A stretch of DNA of 6,292 nt from CAIKBL01 sp043734785 (GTDB lineage: Bacteria; Pseudomonadota; Gammaproteobacteria; Ga0077536), in assembly GCA_043734785.1 (NCBI GenBank), contig JAYTEX010000352.1, positions 1 through 6,292 of the forward strand. Direction: 5' to 3'. Shown in pieces: positions 1-5,356 of the stretch (position 1 is its first letter; each line of letters opens with the position of its first letter). The notes under the pieces were generated by a model. That model ran no database searches. It saw only the letters and a program-made list of their open reading frames with translations, and was not told where the DNA came from. A program made the translations under genes and the position numbers.

Positions 1-561
1 GCCGGGGCGGCCGAAGGTATCGTGCGCGGCCTGTATCGCCAGAACGCCGAGGGACCCGATGCATCCCCAGCCCCCGTGCGCCTGCTGGGCTCGGGCACGA
101 TCTTGCGCGAAATCATTGGAGCCGCCGAGCTGCTCAAATCGGACTGGGGCATTGCGAGCGAAGTCTGGAGCGTCACCAGTTTCAGCGAACTGGCGCGTGA
201 GGCGCGCGAAACGGCGCGCTGGAATCGCCTGCATCCGCGTGATCCCGTGCGCACAAGTTATGTCGAAACCTGTCTCGCGGGCATGGCCCCGATCGTCGCT
301 GCCACTGATTACGTGAGCGCCTATCCGTTACTCATCGCGCCCTACCTTGCAGCACCGATGACCGCGCTTGGCACTGACGGTTTCGGGCGCAGCGATACGC
401 GCGAAATTCTGCGCGATTTCTTCGAAGTGGATCGACGTCATATTGTGCTGACGGCGTTGACCGCCCTCGCCCGCACGGGCAGTGTGGCGACCACGCTGCC
501 AGAAGAAGCTATTGTGCGTTACGCGGTCAATACTACCGTTGCGTCGCCTTGGCAACGCTAA
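1..561 (+). CDS. aceE: Homodimeric (AceE-type) pyruvate/2-oxoacid dehydrogenase E1 component, C-terminal fragment
   Basis: The reading frame is open from the first base (AGAAEGIVRGLYR precedes the first GTG at 22), so this is the 3' end of a longer gene and the GTG is not its start. About 186 of the roughly 890 residues usual for the family are present. They match the C-terminal transketolase-like domain of AceE: LLGSGTILREI, then DWGIASEVWSVTSFSELARE, ERWN-like ARWNRLHP, ATDYV, and the hallmark LGTDGFGRSDTRE followed by FFEVD. AceE decarboxylates a 2-oxoacid on thiamine diphosphate and passes the acyl group to the lipoyl E2 in the cytoplasm; the ThDP-binding domain lies upstream of the window. 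No E2 (aceF) follows; a CoA-transferase does. The DYVSAYPLLIAPYL segment differs from the DYMKLFAEQ of E. coli AceE, so a paralogue for another 2-oxoacid (MdeB-like) is possible. The family call is secure; the substrate is not. Confidence 0.9.
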   Translation, partial: AGAAEGIVRGLYRQNAEGPDASPAPVRLLGSGTILREIIGAAELLKSDWGIASEVWSVTSFSELAREARETARWNRLHPRDPVRTSYVETCLAGMAPIVAATDYVSAYPLLIAPYLAAPMTALGTDGFGRSDTREILRDFFEVDRRHIVLTALTALARTGSVATTLPEEAIVRYAVNTTVASPWQR

Positions 562-626
562 AGGGCGACGACCATGCAATAGGAACCGCCGCTGTTATGA
601 GATACGTTCGAGCGAGCAATGATCAC

Positions 627-631
627 AGGAG
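627..631 (+). promoter_or_regulatory. Ribosome binding site of the CoA-transferase gene
   Basis: AGGAG lies 6 nt before the ATG at 638 and fixes that start. No in-frame upstream start with a comparable site was seen. I saw no convincing promoter or terminator in the 76-bp gap after the E1 gene, so co-transcription with it is plausible. Confidence 0.75.
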
Positions 632-637
632 TAACCG

Positions 638-1837
638 ATGATTCTTGATGGCATCCGCGTGCTGGATTTCACGCAGTACCTGGCAGGTCCCACTGTGACT
701 CGTCTGATGGCCGAGATGGGAGCCGAGATCATCAAAATCGAACACGCACCGAGCGGCGACCCGTCGCGCGGGCTGCCGTTCATGAAGGACGGCCGCAGCG
801 GTTACTTCGTGCAACAAAACCGCGGCAAACAAAGTGTGTGCCTTGATTTTTCGAAACCGGAATCGCGCGAGATCCTGTTTGATCTCGTCAAAACCGTCGA
901 TGTGATGGTCGAAAACTACGGACCGGGCGTGATGGAGCGGCGCGGGCTCGACTACGCCGGGGCATCCAAGCTGAATCCGCGACTGATCATGGCTTCCATC
1001 TCGGCTTTTGGCCGCGTGAGTCCGCTATCACACCGCACTGGCTACGATTGGATCGCGCAGGCCTACGCAGGCTTCATGCATGTGACGGGCCCGAAGGACG
1101 GCAAGCCGCATCCGGTCGGGGTCGGCATGGCCGACGTCGGTTCTGGCGTGCATGCCTTCTCCGCGATCGGCTACGCCTTGTTCCATCGCGAACGTACCGG
1201 GCGCGGCCAGTACCTGGATATCTCGATGGTCGATTCACTGTTCCACATGCACGAAGTCAATGTGCAAGCTATTTCGCTCGGCAACGGCTGGAAGCCTGGC
1301 CGCGTGGGTTCGAATCACGAACTGGTCGCGCCGATCGGCGTATTCAAAGGCCCCGAAGGCTACATCGTGATCATGGCCCTGCAGCTGCAATGGCCAAATC
1401 TGTGCAAAGCGATGAACCGCCCCGATCTCGAACACGATCCACGATTCTCAGAAATGGGCCCGCGCGCCAAGAATCAGGATGAACTCAATCCCGAGATCGA
1501 AGCGTGGCTCACCACCTTCGACAGCGATGAGGCGGCGCTCGCGCGGCTCGAGGAGTATCGCGTACCCAGCGCCCCTGTGATCAGTCCGTATGACGCGCCG
1601 AAGCACGAGTATTTCGAGAAGCGCGGCACCCTTCGCACCGTCAAGGATCCGATTCTGGGCGATTTCGTGATCCCGGGTTTTCCACTGCGCTTCTCAGAAC
1701 AACCGGAGTATCCTGAACTCATCGCGCCACTGCTTGGCGAACATAACCAGCGCGTACTGGGCGAACTGCTTGGCTACGCGCCTGATCGAATCGAGGCATT
1801 GGCGGCAAGTGGCGTGCTGATCAAGGGCGATCGATAG
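638..1837 (+). CDS. CaiB/BaiF (family III) CoA-transferase
   Basis: This 399-residue cytoplasmic protein has the usual length of family III CoA-transferases, which move CoA from a donor thioester to a carboxylic acid through an aspartyl-CoA thioester. The N-terminus carries the family signature (ILDGIRVLDFTQYLAGP, then LMAEMGAEIIKIE, residues 2-35), followed by NRGKQSVCLDFSKPE (61-75) and VENYGPGVMERRGLDY (91-106). D166 in GVGMADVGSG sits where the catalytic aspartate (D169 of Oxalobacter formyl-CoA transferase) is expected. RTGRGQYLDISMVDSL (186-201) is the conserved stretch after it. The C-terminal part (PVISPYDAPKHEYF, then LLGEHNQRVLGELLGY) is also typical. It starts at an ATG with a good AGGAG. 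It lies 76 bp after the AceE-like gene on the same strand, so an acyl-CoA made by that dehydrogenase could be its donor, but this is inference. The acid substrate cannot be read from sequence. Confidence 0.93.
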   Translation: MILDGIRVLDFTQYLAGPTVTRLMAEMGAEIIKIEHAPSGDPSRGLPFMKDGRSGYFVQQNRGKQSVCLDFSKPESREILFDLVKTVDVMVENYGPGVMERRGLDYAGASKLNPRLIMASISAFGRVSPLSHRTGYDWIAQAYAGFMHVTGPKDGKPHPVGVGMADVGSGVHAFSAIGYALFHRERTGRGQYLDISMVDSLFHMHEVNVQAISLGNGWKPGRVGSNHELVAPIGVFKGPEGYIVIMALQLQWPNLCKAMNRPDLEHDPRFSEMGPRAKNQDELNPEIEAWLTTFDSDEAALARLEEYRVPSAPVISPYDAPKHEYFEKRGTLRTVKDPILGDFVIPGFPLRFSEQPEYPELIAPLLGEHNQRVLGELLGYAPDRIEALAASGVLIKGDR

Positions 1838-1890
1838 ATATCGCGATGAAAGGGATACCAGCGTAAATAACGCTTACTTACGCGCAATTT

Positions 1891-1954
1891 GTAGGGCGGA
1901 TGAGCCCATAGGGCGTTATCCGCCGAACATCGGATTGCGCTACCGCTTATCCGA
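1891..1954. repeat. REP-like pair of tandem imperfect hairpins between genes
   Basis: Two hairpins with the same layout lie in tandem. The first pairs GGCGGAT (1895-1901) with ATCCGCC (1918-1924), with an inner GCCC (1904-1907) / GGGC (1911-1914) stem. The second pairs TCGGAT (1930-1935) with ATCCGA (1949-1954), with inner GCG (1937-1939) / CGC (1944-1946). The leading GTAGGGCGGAT and trailing GCTTATCC resemble dispersed intergenic palindromes common in proteobacterial genomes. There is no T tract, so classical intrinsic termination is not supported, though the structure could protect the 3' end of the CoA-transferase mRNA. A weaker 6-bp stem, GCGTAA (1861-1866) / TTACGC (1878-1883), precedes it. 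I saw no gene in the rest of 1838-2072. Confidence 0.7.
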
Positions 1955-2058
1955 CGACTGTATACGCCTAAACAAGCACCGATCCGGATACCGCACGCAC
2001 GCGCACTTGCCGCGGGCCAGGCGTGATGGGGTCATGAGAGTCATGCACGCGCCCGGAT

Positions 2059-2065
2059 AAGAGGA
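2059..2065 (+). promoter_or_regulatory. Ribosome binding site of the PhyH-family gene
   Basis: AAGAGGA lies 7 nt before the ATG at 2073 but only 4 nt before the adjacent in-frame GTG at 2070. This spacing favours the ATG as the true start and shortens the protein by one residue. Confidence 0.65.
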
Positions 2066-2072
2066 CACAGTG

Positions 2073-2927
2073 ATGAACGCGATTTCAATGGCGAGTGAAC
2101 TGCGGCAACGCTTCCATCAAGACGGTGTGGTCTTCATCCCGCGCGCGCTCGATGAACGAACGCTGCAATTGGCGCAAGCGTGCTTTGACTGGACGCTGAA
2201 CCATCCGGGCCCAGGCGCCGGCGCCGTGCTGGCGGGGACACCCGGGACGTTCTATCAGGACCAGGCGAATCCGGATTCCTTTCCCGCCTATCGCGATCTG
2301 CTTCGCGACACCCTGATCCCGGACCTTGCCGCTACCTTATTCGGCTGCGAAAACGTCTGGCTTATGTACGAGCAGATCTGGCTCAAGGAGGGCGCCGCGA
2401 CTCGGCGCACGCCCTGGCATCAAGATCTGCCCTACCTGCCGGCGGCAGGCGAGCATCTGGCAGTGATGTGGGCAACACTCGATCCCGTCGCCAAGGAGAA
2501 CTCACTCGAGTTCGTCAAAGGCTCGCAGCGCGGCCCACTCTACAATCCGACGGCATTTAACCCCGACGACGTCACCGCCAATCTTTTCGACCCGAAAACG
2601 TGGCCGCAGTTGCCCGATATCGACGCCGCACCGCAGGATTTTTCGCTTCTCTCATGGGCCGTGGAGCCTGGGGACGTCGTAATTTTTCATCCGGGGATGC
2701 TGCACGGCGGCGCATCGACCGTGGCTGGCGTGCGCCGTCGCACGTTGTCGCTGCGCTTCTTTGGCGATGATGCCTGGTGTGCGGCACGCCCGCACGACGG
2801 CATGGCGAATATCGATGGCCTCAAGCACGACGACGGTGGTCGCCATCCATTGAAGAAGATGGCGCTTGCGGCGTCCGGCAGCCCGTTCCGGCATCCTGAC
2901 TTCCCGCAGCTACGCCCGCGCACTTAA
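2073..2927 (+). CDS. Phytanoyl-CoA dioxygenase (PhyH) family Fe(II)/2-oxoglutarate-dependent oxygenase
   Basis: This 284-residue protein (285 if counted from the GTG at 2070; numbering here follows the longer form) has the usual PhyH-family length. The N-terminus, RQRFHQDGVVFIPRALDE (13-30), is the family opening. The facial triad is intact: H117 and D119 in TPWHQDLPYL, and H212 in FHPGMLHGGAS. An arginine in RRRTLSLRFFGDD (222-234) lies where 2-oxoglutarate is normally held. HPDFPQLRPR near the end is also typical. Such enzymes hydroxylate, or sometimes halogenate or desaturate, a substrate using O2 and 2-oxoglutarate. Here the residue at the second metal position is Asp, as in hydroxylases, not the Gly/Ala of the halogenases. 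No signal peptide or membrane segment is seen. The gene stands alone, separated from the CoA-transferase by 235 bp and convergent with the carboxylase operon. The substrate is unknown. Confidence 0.92.
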   Translation: MNAISMASELRQRFHQDGVVFIPRALDERTLQLAQACFDWTLNHPGPGAGAVLAGTPGTFYQDQANPDSFPAYRDLLRDTLIPDLAATLFGCENVWLMYEQIWLKEGAATRRTPWHQDLPYLPAAGEHLAVMWATLDPVAKENSLEFVKGSQRGPLYNPTAFNPDDVTANLFDPKTWPQLPDIDAAPQDFSLLSWAVEPGDVVIFHPGMLHGGASTVAGVRRRTLSLRFFGDDAWCAARPHDGMANIDGLKHDDGGRHPLKKMALAASGSPFRHPDFPQLRPRT

Positions 2928-2993
2928 TTGAGCAGCCATGGTTTGACGTAAAGTCGTAAATTGAGGACAGCCATGGTTTGACGTTGCAAAGTC
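2926..2993. repeat. Two-copy direct repeat, 35-bp period
   Basis: CAGCCATGGTTTGACGT occurs at 2933-2949 and again, identical, at 2968-2984. Each copy is preceded by AATTGAG (2926-2932 and 2959-2965) and followed by AAAGTCG (2950-2956 and 2987-2993). Small insertions between these blocks give a tandem duplication that has diverged by indels. The first copy overlaps the stop codon of the PhyH gene, so the duplication probably began at the 3' end of that gene. No function is evident. Confidence 0.75.
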
Positions 2994-3007
2994 GCGCGCA
3001 GATACGA

Positions 3008-3021
3008 AACCCGATCGGGTT
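3008..3021. repeat. 14-bp perfect palindrome
   Basis: AACCCGATCGGGTT reads the same on both strands. It lies between the direct repeat on the left and the GTTGGGG repeats on the right. ACCC/GGGT recurs just downstream as a small stem (3037-3040 with 3045-3048). It may be part of a repeat cluster or a dyad recognition site. No regulator is implied by the sequence alone. Confidence 0.6.
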
Positions 3022-3174
3022 GTTGGGGTGAGCTTGACCCGAGAGGGTAGGTTGGGGTGAGCTTGCGAAGCCCAACTAGTGAGTAGACCAACTCGCGCGG
3101 ATACTCGGATTCGCGACTACGTGGTCACTCGGCGGATCATGGATGTTGGGGTTCGCAAGCTCACCCCAACCTAC
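3022..3174. repeat. Three copies of the GTTGGGGTGAGCTTG repeat, two forming an inverted pair (REP/MITE-like)
   Basis: Copy A is GTTGGGGTGAGCTTG at 3022-3036. Copy B spans 3047-3076, beginning GTAGGTTGGGGTGAG and ending GAAGCCCAAC. Copy C spans 3145-3174 in opposite orientation, beginning GTTGGGGTTCGCAAG and ending CACCCCAACCTAC. B and C are near-perfect 30-bp reverse complements that bound a 128-bp block with GTAGG and CCTAC ends. B and C are each internally palindromic: GTTGGG/CCCAAC in B, and GTTGGGG (3145-3151) / CCCCAAC (3164-3170) in C. Such intergenic palindromes, often in inverted pairs, occur in many copies in proteobacterial genomes and may be moved by RAYT-type transposases; none is encoded here. 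Lying between convergent genes, the hairpins could limit read-through from either side, but no T tract is present. Confidence 0.75.
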
Positions 3175-3208
3175 GTTGAACACGCTGCTCGTTGAGCAGG
3201 ATAAGGCA

Positions 3209-3427
3209 TTAGTCGATCACTACCGCAATCATCCCCGCCTCAAGTCCCTCGTCACCTTCGCTCACATTGACCGTGCTGACGGTGCCCGCAGCCGGCGCTT
3301 CGTGCGGGATTTCCATTTTCATGACTTCCATGATGAAGAGCGTGTCACCGCTCGCGACTTTGTCGCCCTGCTTGACCAACACTTTCCACATATTGCCGGC
3401 CGTCTGCAGTTCTACTTCGTGCGCCAT
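3209..3427 (-). CDS. Free-standing biotin carboxyl carrier (biotinyl domain) protein of the carboxylase operon
   Basis: This 72-residue protein is almost entirely one biotinyl domain. K37 in MEVMKMEIPHEAP is the biotinylated lysine, in the usual position 35 residues before the C-terminus; valine replaces the common alanine of E-A-M-K-M. GNMWKVLVKQGDKVASGDTL (11-30) and APAAGTV (44-50) are close to the C-terminal biotinyl domain of urea carboxylase. Known role: the swinging biotin takes carboxylate from the biotin carboxylase to the carboxyltransferase. The long Ala/Pro-rich N-terminal region of E. coli AccB is absent. I chose the ATG at 3427 because AAGGAG lies upstream of it and the homologous region begins there; an upstream in-frame ATG at 3571 would lie inside the preceding gene. 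It is the last gene of the operon, 14 bp after the KipA-type gene. Confidence 0.9.
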   Translation of the reverse strand: MAHEVELQTAGNMWKVLVKQGDKVASGDTLFIMEVMKMEIPHEAPAAGTVSTVNVSEGDEGLEAGMIAVVID

Positions 3428-3437
3428 GAGTTGCTTG

Positions 3438-3443
3438 CTCCTT
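3438..3443 (-). promoter_or_regulatory. Ribosome binding site of the biotinyl protein gene, overlapping the preceding stop codon
   Basis: AAGGAG on the minus strand ends 10 nt before the ATG and overlaps the TAA (3442-3444) of the KipA-type gene. This arrangement favours translational coupling of the carrier to the carboxyltransferase. Confidence 0.7.
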
Positions 3444-4410
3444 ATTCGAGACTGGTCGGCGTGCACAGGACGGCCATTTCCCGCGCGCGCGCTTGCGCGT
3501 CGGTGACCGAGATCACCTGAAAACGATAAGTTTCGCTTGGCTTCGACTGACCGAGCTTCCAGAACGCGCATTGCGGTACGGTGTATGGATTGATGAAGCC
3601 GCCGCCGCTCGGGCCATCGTTGACCAGAATGATCGGCGTCTGGCCGGCCAGGTTGATCGCGCCAACCGGGTATCCGTGATCAACGATATTGGCGGGATCG
3701 GAGCCGTGTTCCGGCAGCTTGTTCGTGGCGCGCGCGGTGAAGGACCACTCCGGGCCTTCGAGGCGGAAGCCACCCCGATCGGATTTCGACGAAAGTTTCC
3801 AGTCGGTGCTAAGAAAACGTGTGTGTCCTGCTTCATCGATCCAGTCGTCGTTGGGGCCGCGCACGACTTCGACCTGCCAGCGCTTATCGGTCACGATTGG
3901 CGGCCGCGCAGCGACACGGACTTTACGCCCGGCCGTGCCGTTGCCCTCGCCGACCGGAATCACCTGGCCCGCTTTGATCGCGTGTCCTTCCATCCCCCCG
4001 AGACCCCCTTTGTGAAACGTCGCGCGCGAACCGAAAAAGGCTTCGTTACAAATGCCACCAGCGATCGCGAGATAGCCACGCGCACCGATGCGCGCCGAGC
4101 CGAACGCGAGCGTCTGCCCGGCCGCGACCGCGATGCTTTCCCACAACGGTAATGGGTTGCCATCGAGCTTGGCCTGCATCTCGGCGCCTGTCAGCGCGAT
4201 GACGGTGGCGCGTTGAAACTTGAGGGTGGGTCCGATGAACTGGCATTCGAGCGCGGCGTCTCCGGGTGCGTTGCCAACCAGACAATTGGCCAACCGGAAC
4301 GACCAGGAATCCATGGGGCCCGACCACGGAAATCCGACATTCAGATAACCATAGCGGCCGGGCCAATCCTGGATACTGGTCTCCAGACCAGGTTTGATCA
4401 CTTCTAGCAT
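3442..4410 (-). CDS. KipA/AHS2-family biotin-dependent carboxyltransferase subunit, urea carboxylase-like
   Basis: This 322-residue protein covers a whole AHS2 (KipA/PxpC) domain. The N-terminus LEVIKPGLETSIQDWPGRYG (2-21), then GFPWSGPMDSWSFRLANCLV (26-45), GPTLKF (60-65), GSRATF (127-132) and SDRGGFRLEGP (210-220) are family hallmarks. The region SDPANIVDHGYPVGAINLAG (237-256), then VNDGPSGGGFINP (263-275) and FWKLGQ (283-288), resembles the urea carboxylase version (SNIHD, AVGAVDF, GPDGPSLGGF, WKLGQ) more than PxpC, from memory of those families. Known role: with its KipI partner it forms the carboxyltransferase that hands CO2 from carboxybiotin to the acceptor. The ATG at 4410 has AGGAG 7 nt upstream; an earlier in-frame ATG at 4470 would overlap the preceding gene and add residues without family match. 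It sits 23 bp after the KipI-type gene. The acceptor is unknown. Confidence 0.92.
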   Translation of the reverse strand: MLEVIKPGLETSIQDWPGRYGYLNVGFPWSGPMDSWSFRLANCLVGNAPGDAALECQFIGPTLKFQRATVIALTGAEMQAKLDGNPLPLWESIAVAAGQTLAFGSARIGARGYLAIAGGICNEAFFGSRATFHKGGLGGMEGHAIKAGQVIPVGEGNGTAGRKVRVAARPPIVTDKRWQVEVVRGPNDDWIDEAGHTRFLSTDWKLSSKSDRGGFRLEGPEWSFTARATNKLPEHGSDPANIVDHGYPVGAINLAGQTPIILVNDGPSGGGFINPYTVPQCAFWKLGQSKPSETYRFQVISVTDAQARAREMAVLCTPTSLE

Positions 4411-4417
4411 CGATGCT

Positions 4418-4422
4418 CTCCT
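4418..4422 (-). promoter_or_regulatory. Ribosome binding site of the KipA-type gene
   Basis: AGGAG on the minus strand lies 7 nt before the ATG at 4410, in the 23-bp gap after the KipI-type gene. It decides this start over the in-frame ATG at 4470. Confidence 0.7.
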
Positions 4423-4433
4423 AGAACCTGGCC

Positions 4434-5306
4434 CTAAAATCTGGCATTGCGATCGAGCGAATCCACCCACCTACGATAGCTCTTCAGCGAGATTTTCTGG
4501 TAGCCCACGACATTCATCTCGTAGGTTCCTTCCTCGCACTGGCGTTCGATGTCGGCGAACTCTTCGAGACTGCAGTGCACGAATTTCATGCGGTCGGTCG
4601 GGCGCAACAGGTAGGGGGCTTCCTTGAAGGGTTGCAGGCGTTGCTGCATGTCCCAGATCGGGACTGGGGTGCGCGCGAAAATCTGATAGCCACCAGGGCC
4701 GTCGACGGGATAAATGGCGGTCGCGCCACCGCCCATGCCGATAGTGCCTTTGTGGGTGAAAGTACGCGGTGGGTTGTACTTCGGTGCGAACAGTCGGCAG
4801 CGTGGATCAAGCGGCATCATGAACGGGGTGCCGGGCCAGAAGCCAAGCGCTGCGACCCAGTACTCGGTGCCCGAATGCACGCGCACGAACTGCGCCACAT
4901 CTTCGAGATTATTCAGCTGCGCGATGAAGGCGGGATCGCGGGTCTTGGTCGGATTGATTGTCGCGATGTATTGATCGATCGCAGCACTGCTCCAGGGATC
5001 AAGATAGACCGCAGGGAAGTAGATCAGTCGACTGTTCAGTTCGACATCGTCGAGCGTCGCGATCGACCGGATCAGCTGCGTCATCTCCCGGCGCAGGTCG
5101 TCAAAGCACACGAGATCCGGATCGTAGTGCAGGAGAATCGACGCAAAGAACGGCGCGGTCTCGACGATGCCCTTGATAGGGTGGTCTGCGATCAATTTCG
5201 CGAGCCCTTGCGCGCGGAAATTAAGTTCGAGATCCAATTCGTCGCCGAACTCGATCTCCATGCAGCGATCGCCACCCGGCAGGAAACGTGGTTCGTCGTA
5301 GAGCAT
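4434..5306 (-). CDS. KipI/AHS1-family carboxyltransferase subunit, urea carboxylase-like
   Basis: This 290-residue protein is longer than PxpB/KipI of E. coli or Bacillus (about 220-240). The N-terminus RFLPGGDRCMEIEFGDELDL (7-26) matches the GDR...EFG opening of AHS1. The core has GTEYWVAALGFWPGTPF (146-162), PLDPRCRL (165-172), KYNPPRTFTHKG (176-187), GMGGGATAIYPVDGPGGYQ (190-208) and ARTP (211-214). PLDPR, KYNP-RT and GPGGYQ are urea carboxylase-like; PxpB has PR...PR and SPGGW at these places. A C-terminal extension, PYLLRPTDRMKFVHCSLEEF (231-250) and GTYEMNV (260-266), parallels the segment after AHS1 in urea carboxylase. It is the partner of the KipA-type protein. The start at 5306 keeps the conserved N-terminus; its GGAG site (5318-5321) is 11 nt away, rather far. 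It lies 50 bp after the biotin carboxylase gene. Confidence 0.9.
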   Translation of the reverse strand: MLYDEPRFLPGGDRCMEIEFGDELDLELNFRAQGLAKLIADHPIKGIVETAPFFASILLHYDPDLVCFDDLRREMTQLIRSIATLDDVELNSRLIYFPAVYLDPWSSAAIDQYIATINPTKTRDPAFIAQLNNLEDVAQFVRVHSGTEYWVAALGFWPGTPFMMPLDPRCRLFAPKYNPPRTFTHKGTIGMGGGATAIYPVDGPGGYQIFARTPVPIWDMQQRLQPFKEAPYLLRPTDRMKFVHCSLEEFADIERQCEEGTYEMNVVGYQKISLKSYRRWVDSLDRNARF

Positions 5307-5356
5307 CTTAAGGTTATCTCCGTGTTCGCCGCGTTGTTCCTCGAAGCGCCCGCGCG

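Noticed and set aside
1048..1482. Plus-strand frame of 144 codons inside the CoA-transferase gene
   Set aside because: Arg-rich out-of-frame product, typical of a shifted frame in GC-rich coding DNA.
1861..1883. GCGTAA/TTACGC hairpin just after the CoA-transferase gene as an intrinsic terminator
   Set aside because: The stem is only 6 bp with an 11-nt loop and is followed by GCGCAATTT, not a T run. It is too weak to call a terminator.
1955..2058. Promoter for the PhyH gene
   Set aside because: I found no convincing -35/-10 pair at proper spacing; a TTGCCG at 2007-2012 has no AT-rich -10 partner 17 bp on.
2926..3174. CRISPR array in the repeat-rich junction
   Set aside because: There are only two or three copies of each repeat, in mixed orientation, with unequal spacers and internal palindromes. 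No regular repeat-spacer pattern and no cas genes are present.
3143..3520. Plus-strand open frame of 125 codons over the repeat block and the biotinyl gene
   Set aside because: It begins inside the inverted repeat and runs antisense through the biotinyl domain; no family match.
3209..3571. 120-residue version of the biotinyl protein starting at 3571
   Set aside because: The extra 48 residues lie out of frame inside the KipA-type gene and show no similarity to carriers. The ATG at 3427 has its own AAGGAG.
3493..4152. Plus-strand open frame of 219 codons opposite the KipA-type gene
   Set aside because: Antisense shadow; the minus-strand frame carries the conserved AHS2 motifs over the same bases.
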